NCBI GenBank assembly: GCA_036873755.1 | Contig: JAVTVY010018815.1 | Span: 1-64,000 of the forward strand | DNA from: Hanleya hanleyi | Taxonomy: Eukaryota; Mollusca; Polyplacophora; Lepidopleurida; Hanleyidae | Length of the DNA: 64,000 nucleotides | Reading direction: 5' to 3' | Part shown: one piece after another, positions 51,527 through 63,752 of the stretch | How positions within the stretch are numbered: the first letter of the stretch is position 1 | Layout of the letters: each line of letters opens with the position of its first letter | Translations under genes and position numbers: made by a program | Notes under the pieces: model-generated | Seen by the model: only the letters and a program-made list of their open reading frames with translations | Database searches by the model: none | What the model was told of the DNA's origin: nothing

Positions 51527-52679
51527 CCCAAATATATGTAAGTTACAATACATACGGTTCAACTCGCTCGGAAAAGGTGTACATGTAGGTCTAGATATTT
51601 TGTAAATCTTGAATTACGTAATGCCAGTGTGTTTAGTAATCAGCGGTCCTGGAATTATTGCCGCGACCATGGTCGGGGCGGCAGAGGTCCATGCTAGGAT
51701 GGGTAGGTCGATGCGGGGAAGGATAGGTCCATGCTGCCATGGTCCATTTGTACCCAGGATTCACTGAATCTCCAAAATGAGAGAACTCTACTCCTTACAA
51801 AATGCGCAAACTACGTGGTTTGACTTTCACAAACATAACGCGCACCCGCTAAAATTCCCAAAATTTAATGCGGACTGGGATGGAAACTGACTTGCCAAAC
51901 TACCAAATGTTAAGGCATAAGGGTGCCTCTGTTATAGCACCTAGCATTCATCCCTGGAAACAAACTGTCGTCCTCGACATAACCTCAATTGGGATGGGAT
52001 GAGCACGAGTGTACAGAGACTTTTTTGCTTGAGCATAGTAAAGAAAAATCGTGGAAACGGCGAAGTTGGACAAAAGTACTACATGGATTAAACGTCCGAT
52101 AAACTAATGCTAGTAACATCGGCCCCCACAGGGATTACCCTGGGCTGTACACATGGTTGATGAGGCCGCATTTCTAAAATAATTAGCAAAGTACTACCAT
52201 TACTCAAATTGAGGACAAGTAGACTATAAACTAGTCTATAAACTGACTAGCATGTAAATGAGTTCTGATACTGGTTAGCCTTGGGAATTTTCTTATTCCC
52301 ACAGTATACATCCAATTTCAAAATAATCTATGCTGTACTCTCAATACCTAGCTTGCTGTAGCTCATACCCCTATAGATTTCCTGCAACATTTAAATGTTT
52401 CACAACTTCACAAGATGAACGGGGATATGGCATCTACTTTTCCAACTGCATAACGCTGATATGGTTTTCCTCAGACCGTCAGAGTTTTTCTTTAATTTAT
52501 TTACGATGCATTCAACAACGCCGTTGTTCAACTACAGTTTCATCTGTTCACCACACGGGAACAGAGGACGGACATCATTCGGCCAAACTGTCTCGTACAC
52601 ATCAGTGGTTGGAACACCCTATTTGGTGCTTGTGGTCCAACAGTTACTGTATTACTACACAGTCTAGGTTGGTATTCTG
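51527..52679. other. Non-coding stretch, nothing recognised
   Basis: A 116-codon frame (52330-52680, +) has no recognisable domain and overlaps the tail of a decayed minus-strand retroelement. Confidence 0.4.
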
Positions 52680-55386
52680 AAACTTGACCCAAATGGCCAT
52701 ACGTCAGTATCCGTGGTGTGTGTTTCTTCGTGGTCGACCATTTCCATCCTGAGCAGGAGGCTCAACCTCCACTGCTTCAAGTACTGGTGGCTGTTCGCTA
52801 CATTATCACCTGTATCTGGTACTGTGTGTTCTGTTGGGGTGGAACATACTGGCTGATGGATTGAGTTAGTTGCGAGGCTCAGTAACCCTTCTTCTGAGTC
52901 TAGGAAGATCTGGTCCTATGTAGATGGGTCCATTGCTTTCCTCGTCAGAGCTGACATCTTCCGCTCCAAGGCACCGTAAGTACTTTTTGCTTCGGTTGGG
53001 CCTCTGTCTGTTTAGCAGGTGCCTTAGATGGAAGAGCCAGTGTATTGTCTTAAAGACCTGAGCAATGGCAGCAGTAAGTTCCTATGCAAACACCCGGTAT
53101 GTCCCGCGCCTTTCTCAGGATTGATTTCGTAGACGGGACTGCCAGATCCAATTCTGCGTGTCACAACATGAATGGTGTCTTCCCAAAAGGACCGCAACTT
53201 GCCTGCCCCCCCTCTCAGTGTAAGATTGGATACCAATACACGATCACCTGGTTCAAGGATGGTAGGCCTATATCTGACAGAACGACCATACCTGGATTTG
53301 GCTTTTCCGCATGTTTCCGGGCCAAACTATATGCCTCTTCCATACAGGATCTCCACTTTACTTCATAGGTGCTATGGTCTTTGCTACCTACTTTAACATC
53401 TACATCGAACATCAGGTCGACTGGCAGTCTATGATCATGTCCGAAGTGTAGGTAAAATAGAGAAAATCCAGTGGCTTCATGTCTAGTGCAATTATATGCG
53501 TGGAAGAACTTTGGGTGGTACTCTTTCCAATTGCTCTCGTGTTGTTCTGGTAGTGTTCAGGGCATATTCAAAAGGGTCCTTTTGAAACGCTTCACTCGAC
53601 CGTTGCCCTGTGGATGGTACGGGGTGGTGCGACTGGGTGAAATGCCAGCACACTTTTAAAACTGGTGAAGTGGGTCACTGTCAAACTCTTTTCCTTGATC
53701 GAGATGGATCTTCTAAGGGTATCCAAACTGCAAAACAAAATCATTGTAAATCTTGCTGGCCACAGTGGTCCACCAAGATACCCACCTTTGCTTCGTTCTA
53801 TGTGCACGAAAACAATGGATTTCAGCTCCATGGGCGCTGAGGTGTGTTTCGGACACAGTAGAGCCTTGATTTTCAAAGGCGGTGCCTTGCTCTTCAAGCA
53901 GGAACATTCGGAAGTAACATCTCTCAATATCACGGTACATGTAAGGCCAGAAAAATCACTTATGTGCTACGTGTAAAACTCTGTCTACTCCAAGATGGCC
54001 GATGTCATCATGAAGTTGCTGTACGACTTGCTTCCTGTAAACGTGGTAAAAGACCAGCTGTTCCCTGACCGTCCCATCCAGCAAGGGGGCCTTTTGGTAT
54101 GGAATTTCTTTCTTGATCATCAGATTGTTCCATTCTCGGTGGAGCTCCCAAGGGTCACCTTGCTGCTTCTGTGGTTGTTTGCTGGCAAGCTTTGCGGGGA
54201 GAAATTATCCGGACTGTGTAGATCTAATGTCCTCGCTAGGGATCCTCGGAATAGTTCTTGGGGGATCATCCCTGGGTAGTGGCCCTATTGGGCTCCCGAT
54301 GATTGACCTGGGGTGTCGTGCACACTCCAAGTCATGGTGAGAATAGGCCTCAGGTGTGAAAGGGGATAGAACTCTACCCGTGTGGTCTACGGGTGTGAAA
54401 AGGAATAGGAACCAAACGTCATGATATGACTGAAATAGTGTTGAAAGCGACGTTAAATCATATTCACTCACTCACTCCTTGGGTAGGCTGTCTGGGATTC
54501 ATTGATCTTGCTGTGATCCAAAGTGCATCTTTGCTCAGCTGTTCGTGATGAACCATCACTTCAGGTGACATCCCCTCAGTACAACTTTTCATCACGATAA
54601 AAGGCTATTTGAAGTTAGGATACGCCATAACCTTTGGGTTGCTCAACAGGTCGGTCAAGTTTTCCAGATCTCTGATGTTCTATGTCCATGTTACTTTGGT
54701 GGTCGATGGTACCTGGTTGCTCTTGGTTTCCGTGATGTTTTCATACTTCCATGTTTGCTGTCATACAGCAGTTCATAGAGAGATTTTGCTTGCCGACTGA
54801 AGTGTGGATGTATCGCCGGTAGTATACAATGAAACCCAACAATTCTCTAACATCTCTAACAGTCGATGATTTCCGATCTTCCAACTTTTGGACTACCTCC
54901 AGCGGATCAATCCGATGTTCCTGTGCTGTGACGATTTGGCCTATGTACTTCACCTCATGCCTGAACAGGTTGCATTTGGTGGGTTACAGTTTGACACCAT
55001 GCAACTGTAGCCTCTTCAATACTATTTGAACATATTTTAAGTGCTGCGCATCAGGTTCATTAAACACAATAATGTCATCTAAGTACGGTAGGCAAGTACG
55101 ACCGTCCGTCAAGACAGGTACTCATCACCCGTTGGAATGCAGCTGGTGCATTAGTTAAAGCAAAGGAAAGCCTAACCCACTCGTACAATCCGTCTGGGGT
55201 CACAAAGGCAGTGAATTCTCGGCTATCTGGAGTAATAAACCCTTGGTGGTAGGCTTTCCTTTGATCCAGTACTGTGAACCAGTAGTTGCGCATCCTTAAT
55301 CTTTGGTATCGATTGATGATCCGGGATGGCTTTAACTTTAACCAGTCTATAATCAATACATAACCTCAAATGATCCATCGCAGAAG
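52680..55386 (-). pseudogene. Ty3/gypsy-type pol relic (reverse transcriptase, integrase)
   Basis: Read on the minus strand from 55386 downward: a reverse transcriptase segment (55356-55075) with 'TALTNAPAAFQ'-type and 'VLDQRKAYHQGFI' motifs; a downstream RT segment (54953-54741) with 'VRELLGFIVYYRRYIH'; integrase-core sequence near 53650-53590 with 'SRTTPYHPQGNGRVKR'; and the pol C-terminus (53236-53024) with 'LHRNLLLP'. The order fits Ty3/gypsy pol. Many frameshifts and stops break it, RNase H was not identified and no LTR pair is visible. It stops abruptly where a P-family repeat begins. Confidence 0.8.
54417..54477 (+). mobile_element. SINE-type tail inside the gypsy relic
   Basis: 'atgactgaaatagtgttgaa', 'agcgacgttaaatcat', then 'cactcactcactcc'. 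The same family as at 16211; it shows the pol relic was already dead when hit, or decayed around it. Confidence 0.6.
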
Positions 55387-55860
55387 TTTCGTCCCCGAGG
55401 CCCGCCCCCTTTACAGATCTTTTGATCTTTGATATATCTTGGCATTTGTGGGAAGTTGATGCTGAGTCGACATCGGGCCTTACAGACTAGTCTTTTGTGT
55501 TAAAAGCTGTCATTTTTATCTGACGACGATACAGCTCACCAATCCCCAGTGTACGTGTTGTCACAACGACACAGCTCACCAATTACCAATATACGAGTTG
55601 TCAGAGCATTTCCATCAGAGCTCTCTAGATTTGTATCTAATACCGCTTATGCCGGTGCTAGGGGCCGTGTGGTCATGTCACCCAAGTTGCCACATGAACA
55701 GGTACAATAAAAGCGTACCTGAGATACAACACATATCACGAATCGTTAGATTCTTGGTATGTGCTTTAGAATAGGTTAACCAGAAGACTATACTGTGAAG
55801 CCATGTGACTCTGTCAGTATGTCGGCACCTCTTCCCACTTCCCTTATATGTGTTGTAATT
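55387..55860 (-). mobile_element. P-family repeat, inverted mate of 61243-61690
   Basis: The reverse complement of 61243-61690 over about 450 bp, including 'ggaagttgatgctgagtcga', 'caattaccaatatacgagtt', 'ggggccgtgtggtcat' and 'ttccctta'-flanked ends. It abuts the truncated gypsy relic at 55387. Confidence 0.75.
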
Positions 55861-56054
55861 CTGTTGAAGCTCCGGTGGGGCGGTTGTTGTTGGAAGTCAC
55901 ATCGTTCTACTTATGTACAGCCGGGCAGTAGTGAAGAAAGGGTAGTTTCGGAGTGCCTCATGTGCGAGTAGTAGAGGAAGCGCTCATGTTCGGGCTGGCT
56001 ACCTGCTAGAGTTACCTTCCCTGTAGGGTACCGGATCCAGGAAGTGCGTGACGC

Positions 56055-56530
56055 ATGCAATGTAAACACAACCAAGAGACATCAACAACAAGAAACATAG
56101 TGCGTATTTCACATTCTATTATCCCCTCATTATTCTCTTATTCCCTCAATCAATCAGCCCGTTCCTTTTCAATCACCAAACGGTATATAGACGATCTTCT
56201 CGTTGTGGATAATCGCCATATAAATGACGCAGTGAAGGATATATATCCACCTCTCGTCGACTTTATGATAAAAGAGATGATTTCAATTTCGACATCGTTA
56301 ACTATCCCTTTCTGGACAGCAATATTCCAGTGGGACCTGCATATGGCGTATACAGATCTCGCCCTGTAGGATTTCTTAGATCTTGTGTTAAATGTGACGA
56401 TTTTAATTAACGTCACAAAACGTTATTGCAGAAACTTATAAAATAGGGTTATACCAACCAGCGCCTCCACTCAAAGTTTCTCAGATTTGGCAATACATAT
56501 CGCAAAATACCAGCGTAGAGTGCGAGATCT
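56055..56530 (+). pseudogene. Reverse-transcriptase relic, class uncertain
   Basis: Plus-strand translation contains 'TKRYIDDLLVVDN' (catalytic YIDDL motif) followed, after frameshifts, by 'FDIVNYPFLDSNIP' and 'PAYGVYRSR'. This spacing is seen in a widespread animal RT lineage whose class I cannot name with certainty. Several stops make it non-functional. Confidence 0.55.
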
Positions 56531-56554
56531 ATGGCCTTAAGTTTCGTAACTTGT

Positions 56555-56645
56555 ATCTAATTTCGCTTACCCCAGGGCAAGCGACCGTATGACCCCATGG
56601 TGTTCATATGAGCAGTCACAATCAAAGCGTGGAGGTACTAATGCT
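56555..56645 (-). mobile_element. P-family repeat fragment
   Basis: 'ttgtatctaatttcgcttac' and 'gaccgtatgaccccatggtg' with 'ttcatatgagca' are the decayed complement of the P-family core. Confidence 0.5.
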
Positions 56646-56769
56646 GTTATATGGAATATGGAATAGATCTTTGGATTATGGATGCGGATATACTTTAATG
56701 GACGACGGCTGAATAATAAATGACGGACCAGACGCTTGTAATTGTACATTGAAATGGACTTCAGCCCAG

Positions 56770-57420
56770 TCATGCACCAGCACATCCCATCTTCGGCTTG
56801 TGGGTATTGCTCAAACATCTGTACGATGATATGTAGGGTGAGAACACGGCAACTGTGGTAGAGGTAGAACAGACAGTACTGTCCACACACGTCACTGCGC
56901 TGGCCTTGCAATGCTCGACTATTCCAACGTCAGATCTCTGTGCTGGTAGGTTGAACGGGTTCTTTGTGATAATGCCACAATAACTGACGTTTTCCACACA
57001 AGCTACGATCATGCGCTTAGTGCAGGGGTACGTTGCTGTTTCCAACAATGTGTGCATCGACCACGTCTGAATAGATGTACAGTACACTTTGACACAGTCC
57101 TAACAGTTGTTTTAAGACGCCGTTGAATTCTATACAGACGTGGTTACCAGCTTCAACTGTATCTTTTGATTGTATTTGTTAAACGGGAGCATCACGGAAT
57201 CCGCGAACGGGAGGGGTTCTGTCTTGTTGCCCATCTAACGACCAGTCTTACCCTCCATGAACTCGCACAACGCATTGATGAAGACTTTAGTGTGTGGTAC
57301 TGACCTTGAGGGAGTACAAAGAGATGCACCTTGCTGCCGTGCGTGATCATGTACCACACTGGTGTCTTCTTTCACGTTGTACCACGTGCATTTCAACCGG
57401 GCCACATTCCTAGCGGCCAG
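56770..57420 (-). pseudogene. Probable Polinton/Maverick-type structural-gene relic
   Basis: The minus-strand frame 57087-56770 contains a segment of the 'MIVACVENVSYCGIITKNPFN' type (shown only in part). It resembles capsid-type proteins of Polinton/Maverick elements and adintovirus-like relatives, from memory of the family. Sequence just upstream on the same strand ('YIYSDVVDAHIVGNSNVP') resembles the penton-type neighbour. Frames are broken, so these are old copies in the genome and not a functioning element. No DNA polymerase B or integrase is seen here. Confidence 0.5.
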
Positions 57421-57436
57421 AAATAAGGATTGAGGT

Positions 57437-60174
57437 AATCCGCCTTTTGCGCTATTCCTAATGACGGTTTCGGCCGCAGGGTGGCGCTAGCGCTCACGGC
57501 ACTTTGGTCTGTTCCGGTTTAGCTGTCTGCTACTGGAAACATGTGCAGGAGGGAAGGCGGGTATTGTATTTCGCCTCGTTTCGTCAGATTTTCTCACTGA
57601 TGGAGACGTCCTTGGTAGTTTACGTAAGTATAGTCATCAAGCCTAATTTTTATACGCCCGCCAAAAAGGCGGACGTATTATGTGATGGCGGTTTCCGTCC
57701 GTCTGTCCGTTCATCCGTCCGTCCGTCCCAGCGTCCGTCTGTCCGTCCCCCGTGTCCGGTCTATATCTGGAACAGTTTTCTATTTACAGTTCCAATTTTT
57801 GGTGAGTGGATACCCTACGGAGAGACGATGTGTCGCGTACAAAAATGAAGGTCGCGGTCAGAGGTCAAAGGTCACTGGCCTGAAAAACAGGAAATCAGTG
57901 AAGTGTTCGTGTCCGGTCTATATCTCTGGATGTTTTCTATCCACAGTTGCAATTTTTTGTGAATGGATACATCAGGTGGAGACGATGTGTCGCGTACCGA
58001 AATTCAGGTCGAGGTCAGAGGTCAAAGGTCACTGTTGCCTAAAAATCAGGAAATCATTGATCATTGATAGTTTTCCATCTACAGTTCTAATTTTTGGCGA
58101 GTGGATGCCCTAGGGGGAAACGATGTGTTGCATGCCAAATGTAGGTCGAGGTCAGAGGTCAAAGGTCAGTGTGAATGAAAAATCAGGAAATCATAAATTT
58201 CTAATTTTTTGTGAGTGGATTCAATAGGGGGAAATGAAGTGTTGCATATAAAAATATAGGTCAAGGTCGAAGGTCAAAGGTCATTGTGACCCCAAAATCA
58301 GGAAATTATTAAAAATAACATTTTTTTGTGTCAGTAGATACATTAGGGAGACTCAATGTGTCACATATTAAAATGTAGGTCAAGGTCAAATGTCAAGGTC
58401 ACTGTGACCCCAAAATCGTGAAATTGTTAAAATCTTGATTTTTTGTGTCCATTGAGAAATTACGGGGAGATGGTTTGTCATGTACCAAAATTTAGGTCAA
58501 GGTCACTGTGACTCCAGAATCAAGAAATCTTTGAAAAGTATTTTTTTTTGTGTCAGTAGATACATTACGGGGACATGATGTGTCACGTACCAAAATGTAG
58601 GTCAAGGCCGAATATCAAGGTCACGGTGACCCCCAAAATCATGAAATTCATAAAAATCGTGATTTTTTTGTGCCCAATCCATTGATACATTGACTGAAGA
58701 CAATGTGTCATGCACCAAAGTTTAGGTCAAGGTCACTGTGACCCCAAAATCAGGAAATCTTTAAGTCACATTTTCATATGCCTGTCGAAGACGAGATCAT
58801 GTAATGCGATGTTGCGTTCTGTCCATTCATCCATACGATATCTCTAGTTTCAAGGTATGGAATGGTATCAGATACCTTACTCGCATGGCGAAGAGGAGAC
58901 ATACATCAATTTGTCAAATGTCAAGGTCACAGTCCCCCAGAATTGAATCAAGTTTAGCTGACTATATGTGTTAGGTTGGAATATTCAGAGTTCTCTCCCC
59001 TACATGTATATGGCATTTGTCCTGTGGAGTTGTCTCCCATGTTTGAAACAGCTACATTTAGTTAAACTGTTGTGAAATAGAAACCATACATTTACTAGTT
59101 TAACGTGGAGAGGGGTCCTTTATGAACTTCATACCCGTTTATCAACTCAAGAACAAAGGTTTACTTCATCACTTTCTTCTTCCTTCATGAAAAATTCTCT
59201 CGTCTGAAAGAAATCCATTTGCAGGAAAAGTACTATTTTCTTGTGTTTGACTATTGTCGATTTCATTGTGGGATATGTGAGCTCTCGGTTCTTGCTCCAA
59301 GGTCACCTAGTTTCCAAGAGTTAAGCTCATTTTAGTTTATCATTCAATTTTAGATGTGATATGTTACATTCTAAGAAGGACAAAATTGTAGACCTTTTTC
59401 CGGATTGCTAGCTACCAATTGGAATCAAGGCGATTAAACAACCTTGAAATTTGGACCAATGTAATTCCAGATATACGGGCGTATATTGAAGCCCTTTGGG
59501 CTCTTGTTACTCGTTTGTACAAGAATAATAAAAGCCGCTTTGTCAACAAATTGGGCAGATATATATATACATTTGTTTCAATGCATTTTGCAGAAGAAAT
59601 ACATGGTATAATAATTAGATAATTAAAAACTTAAAAATAAGTAGCTATTAGTGCAAAAACTACTTCCTCCGTATTTATGAGAAGTTAGAAGACATATGGC
59701 ACATTAATTTCCTGTTCAGTGTGTCTTTTCACAATAAAATTATGAAACACTACCAGCAGTCCCAACTGAGGCGGGTTGGGTTCTTGTTTATCACATTATA
59801 ATCATACAGCTACATTAACAGCTACATGGTAGTCGGGTTAACTAATAATCCGATTATTTCTCACAGTACTTGATCAAACAAACTGGCCCCTGCTGATTGT
59901 TTTCAGTAGAATGTGATTTAATCAGGCTGAACTGCCGGCCACCCACCATGTTTTATAACAACAACAACGACGAGCTTTGATTGCCCAAATTTGTTGACAA
60001 AGCGGCTTTTATTATGCTTGTACAAACGAGTAAAAATTAGACTTGGTGACTATACTTACGTAAACTACCCAGGACGTCTCCATCAGTGAAAAAATCTGGC
60101 GAACCAAAGTGCCGTGAGCGCTAGCGCCACCTTGCGGCCGAAACCGGCATTAGGAATAGCGCAAAAGGCGGATT
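57437..60174. mobile_element. TIR element (~0.9 kb) carrying a Helitron-like insertion
   Basis: Ends AATCCGCCTTTTGCGCTATT and its complement, with inverted arms of about 200 bp that continue past the inner insertion: 'ctcgtttgtacaag' and 'aataaaagccgctttgtcaa' at 59509-59557 mirror 59984-60034. Without the 1.86-kb Helitron-like copy it is about 0.9 kb. It lies between the two groups of Polinton-like relics and splits them. Confidence 0.75.
57653..59509 (+). mobile_element. Helitron-like (rolling-circle) element, copy 2, uninterrupted
   Basis: Colinear with 7824-11357 minus its LINE and SINE. Begins 'tacgcccgccaaaaaggcgg', has about seven internal units with 'ggtcaaggtcactgtgaccc', and ends with an 'agccctttgggct' hairpin before 'cttgtta'. 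The inverted arm at 60010-60040 gives the pre-insertion site (taatttttactcg), showing insertion with no target duplication. Confidence 0.75.
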
Positions 60175-60179
60175 GTGTT

Positions 60180-61000
60180 TCGAAGTGGGTTAAGGTGTTG
60201 CTTGGGAGCACGTCCTCCGAGCATATGCTGGGCAGGGTGAGGTAAAGCATGACGACTGAGTCTTCCTGCTTCGACAGCTGGTATTAATAGATGGTTCAGC
60301 TCTTGGGGGGTTGTTGCCGCCGATGTGAACGCCACATTGACTTGCTACGCGTCAAAGATCTCGAGCGGCGGGAGGTCTTAACCAGTGGAGGTATCTTGAA
60401 GGGGTGAAAAGAGGCTGCGCGTTGTGGTGATCTGTGCGGTGACTCCGGTTCCCGCTCCTGGGGTTCGTGGGGAGCGTACGGGTGTTGTGACTTCGGGGGG
60501 TGTGGGTACTGGGAGATGCTGCTACTGTGTGTCTTGCTGCTTCATCCAGGCCCAACGCTGGGGATCCACCATCAATTTTTGCTGTACATGCATGTCTTTC
60601 AGGCTTCGAACAAAGACCTCCCAGACTTGAGGAGCCGCGTGGTAATTGCGTTGACGCATCATGACATTCACCAAATCGGTCTTGTGGATACCGGGACCAC
60701 CAAGTTCTGTCACCGTAGTTCACCTTTATCATTCCAGGTCATGGTAGGATTGTCTTTCACCCGCTGTAATACCAGGCCAGCATTTTTCTTGGACGCTCTT
60801 TAAGAATTCGTCTGTGGGGCTGTTGTTAATATTGGGCTCGTCTGGTGAAGTGGCGAGCTGAAGTCAACTGCGTGTCTCGTGGTGGTGATGGTGGTGGTGG
60901 TGGTGGGGGTGGGGGTAGAGAGAGTTTTGTATTGGTTCATGAACGTCATGTACCGCTGAAGCGCCTCATTGTATCATTGTACTTTCTCACTGTCGCTTAA
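60180..61000 (-). pseudogene. Second Polinton-like gene relic
   Basis: Minus-strand frames around 61000-60520 carry segments such as 'NEALQRYMTFMNQY', 'NPTMTWNDKGE' and 'WEVFVRSLKDM'. I recall similar segments next to capsid-type genes in Polinton-like elements of invertebrates. A His-rich run arises from a (GGT)n microsatellite at 60880-60905. At least two frameshifts and stops. Low to moderate certainty. Confidence 0.4.
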
Positions 61001-61242
61001 ACCCGGCCATACTTAATATCTGTCGCATCTCTTCATAGAGTGTGTTCAACGTGCTAACAGTATAGGATAGAGGTACGGTGATTGGAGGGTTAGAAAAAAG
61101 CCTGGGTCGATAAGGACCGTTGGTTCATTGTCGGCTCAGTTCAGCCCCATGGCGTCCTCCATAGCACGAGATCAGGCAAACTGCGCGGTTGACTGGTCAT
61201 CCGAGGTAAAGAGCTGCTAGTCCACAATAGGCACTACTTTCT

Positions 61243-61690
61243 CGAATTACAACACATATGTGGGAAGAGGTGCCGACATACTGGCAGAGCCACATGACTT
61301 CACAGTATAGTCTCCCGGTTAACCTATTCGTTAGATTCTTGATATGTGTTGTATCTCAGGTACGCTTTTATTGTACCTGTTCATGTGGCAACTTGGATGA
61401 TATGACCACACGGCCCCTAGCACCGGCATAAGCGGCATTAGATACAAATCTAGAGAGCTATGATTGAAATGCTCTGACAACTCGTATATTGGTAACTGGT
61501 GAACTGTTTCGCTGTGACAACTCGTACTGGGGATTGGTGAGCTGCATCGTCGTCAGATCAAAATGACGACATTTAACACAAAAGACTAGTGTGTAAGGCC
61601 CGATGTCGACCCAGCATCAACTTCCCACAAATGCCAACATATATCAAAGACCAAAAGGTCTGTACAGGGGGCGGGCCTCGGGAACGAAAC
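61243..61690 (+). mobile_element. P-family repeat, plus-strand mate
   Basis: Inverted relative to 55387-55860, with 'ttcatgtggcaacttgga', 'cacacggcccctagcaccgg' and 'gcggcattagatacaaatct'. Continues into 'gtccaccagcaaaatc', the 3' block of the family. Confidence 0.75.
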
Positions 61691-61727
61691 GTCCACCAGC
61701 AAAATCTCGCCATATACAGGTAAAAAT

Positions 61728-61808
61728 TACAATACATATAAGGGAAGTGCGAAGAGGTGCCGACATACTGGCAGAGCCACATGACTTCACAGTATAGTCT
61801 CCCGGTTA
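61728..61808 (+). repeat. Direct repeat of 61245-61325
   Basis: 'gaagaggtgccgacatactg', 'gcagagccacatgacttcac' and 'agtatagtctcccggtta' occur at both places without a difference over about 58 bp. A partial direct repeat around a terminal block is the kind of arrangement seen in Penelope-like elements (pLTRs). Confidence 0.75.
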
Positions 61809-62819
61809 GTAACGTGGTGGGATCCGTCCATAGATGACATCATGACATCCCTAGCCATGGTTCGTCTATCAAATCCGTGCCATGACGGCTATCTTGAACG
61901 CCATAATGTTTACGAGCCGGTTCATCCGGAAATATTCTGGAGAGCATTCATGACCTCTTCGAATATGCCCATGTTTGAACAGAGTAGGTGCCAGCTAATG
62001 TGTTTCATCCCGTCTGCTTATTTTGGACCCATATGTTTCGTTTACGTCGTTGTTTTGACTTGAGAGGCTACCCCATGTGGTTTCCCTGTGGAACTCCAAA
62101 GAGTTTTTCTCCAGCTTTCTTCGCATGAACTCGGCCTTCGTCAGAATGTACCGGCGAGATCCCACGAAGGTTGCGCATCGCCCCAAAATGCCTTTCGTTC
62201 ATTGACTGTGATTTCAAACCTACGTTTTGGATCTGACTGTACGGCTGGTACAGAGGAAACAGGCCTTCATTACGAAGGATGATAGATGAGGGTCTGGGGT
62301 GAAACTTCTGGTGGGGTCCTGGTAACGCCCCACGCGTGCGTAGAATGGTACATGGTGTAGTTCTAAAATGAACCTAAGAACAAAATCGTAAAAAAGGAAA
62401 TAAAATAGCCAGTGGTTGGCTTAAAACACAGGTAGAAATGTGCTAAAATGAGTGCTGTGAAGCGAAGACCGCTGGTAATATAGGGGATAGTAATCAGGTA
62501 CCCGGATAATTGTGGAAAGTGGTTTGCAGCGCCCTCTATTCTATGATTGGTGGTAATCAAAGGAGCCCGGATAACCGACACAAATGGTTGGCAGCGCCCT
62601 CTGTTTAATTCTAATTGGTTGAAAATTCTGGGCTGCACATGCGTATTGTTATAATTTGACTATCCATCAACCAGTAAAGGTGTGGGGCCTGAAATGAGCT
62701 CAGGAGCCGAAGAGTGAGTGAGTGATAGAAAAATAAGCGTCGCAACCGGTGAATAAATGACTCAACAAATAAAGGCCATGTATTAAACGAATATCAACGT
62801 AGAAGAGCGCGTACCAGGT
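61809..62819. other. Non-coding stretch
   Basis: A 15-bp block 'gcagcgccctctrttya' occurs at 62527 and 62591. Short frames are not recognisable. Confidence 0.4.
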
Positions 62820-63749
62820 GCTCTCTAAGGTTCGCTTATCCACTGTAAACCGTTTTAATTGCCGGTAGTGAACCCGATAGTTTGATATTCAATCTATCAA
62901 AAAGATTTCGGATAAAATGAACAGTCGGTTGAGTGTGCAGAAGGCGAATATGGAATGATTAGTGGCAGATTGTGCAGATCGTTTTGGTGTTTTTTGACGC
63001 CTAGGCCCGTCAAAGAGTTGAATTACATCGGTTTTAATTTACCGAAGTTTACGATCAGAGTAGCCTCTTTTTCTTAGTGCCTGAATCAAAATAGAGCAAG
63101 CCAACTGGTAATCGCATACATTATTACAATTGCGCAATTGACAATGCCGGAGAAAGTAGGATGAAAGTAGCCCCGATGCAGCAACTGGTGACTGTCTGTG
63201 GGCTTGAAATAAAACTTTGTATCTAAAATTCCCATGGAATTGAATCGGCTGCCTTTATAAACCATAACATCAAGAAATGGAAGAGAATGTAACTGCAGGT
63301 TACTCTGTAAGCGGATATTGGGGCTTTGTGAGTTCGAAATATCAACGAAAACATGAAATTTGTCAATACTACCGCCCCAAATTCCAAAGATGTCGTCTAT
63401 ATAGCGTTTCCAAAGAAGTGGTTTAATAGAACATTCTAAGAAAAGCCTTATTTTCCCATCTGGCCATATATATGTTAGCATAGCTGGCCGCAAAACGCTT
63501 GCCCATAGCCGTCCCTTTAATTTGAAGATAGCCGGAATAGTCGAATACAAAATCATTGCGATTAAGAGAAATATCGAGTAACTTCATAAACAATGAAACG
63601 TTCCGACAGGTAGACGGATTTTTTGCTAATGTATGAGCTATAATCTGGAGGCCATCGTCAGTGCCAATATTAGTGTATAACGATTCAACATCCAATGTAA
63701 AGAGAAAAATATTAGAAGAGAACGAGTGTATGGCAAGCCAAAGTGCTTT
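62820..63749 (-). pseudogene. Penelope-like element reverse transcriptase relic
   Basis: Minus-strand frame 63695-63423 has 'LDVESLYTNIGTDDG' and 'QIKGTAMGKRFAASYANIYM'; frame 63556-63086 has 'WKRYIDDIFGIW' (catalytic YIDD), 'LPFLDVMVYKG' and 'FKPTDSHQLLHRGYFHP'. A third frame continues with 'IQALRKRGYSDRKLR'. These are Penelope-like RT motifs in the right order. At least two frameshifts are present and no GIY-YIG endonuclease was found. The 5' side is cut off at about 63750, where the palindrome array starts. Confidence 0.85.
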
Positions 63750-63752
63750 TTA

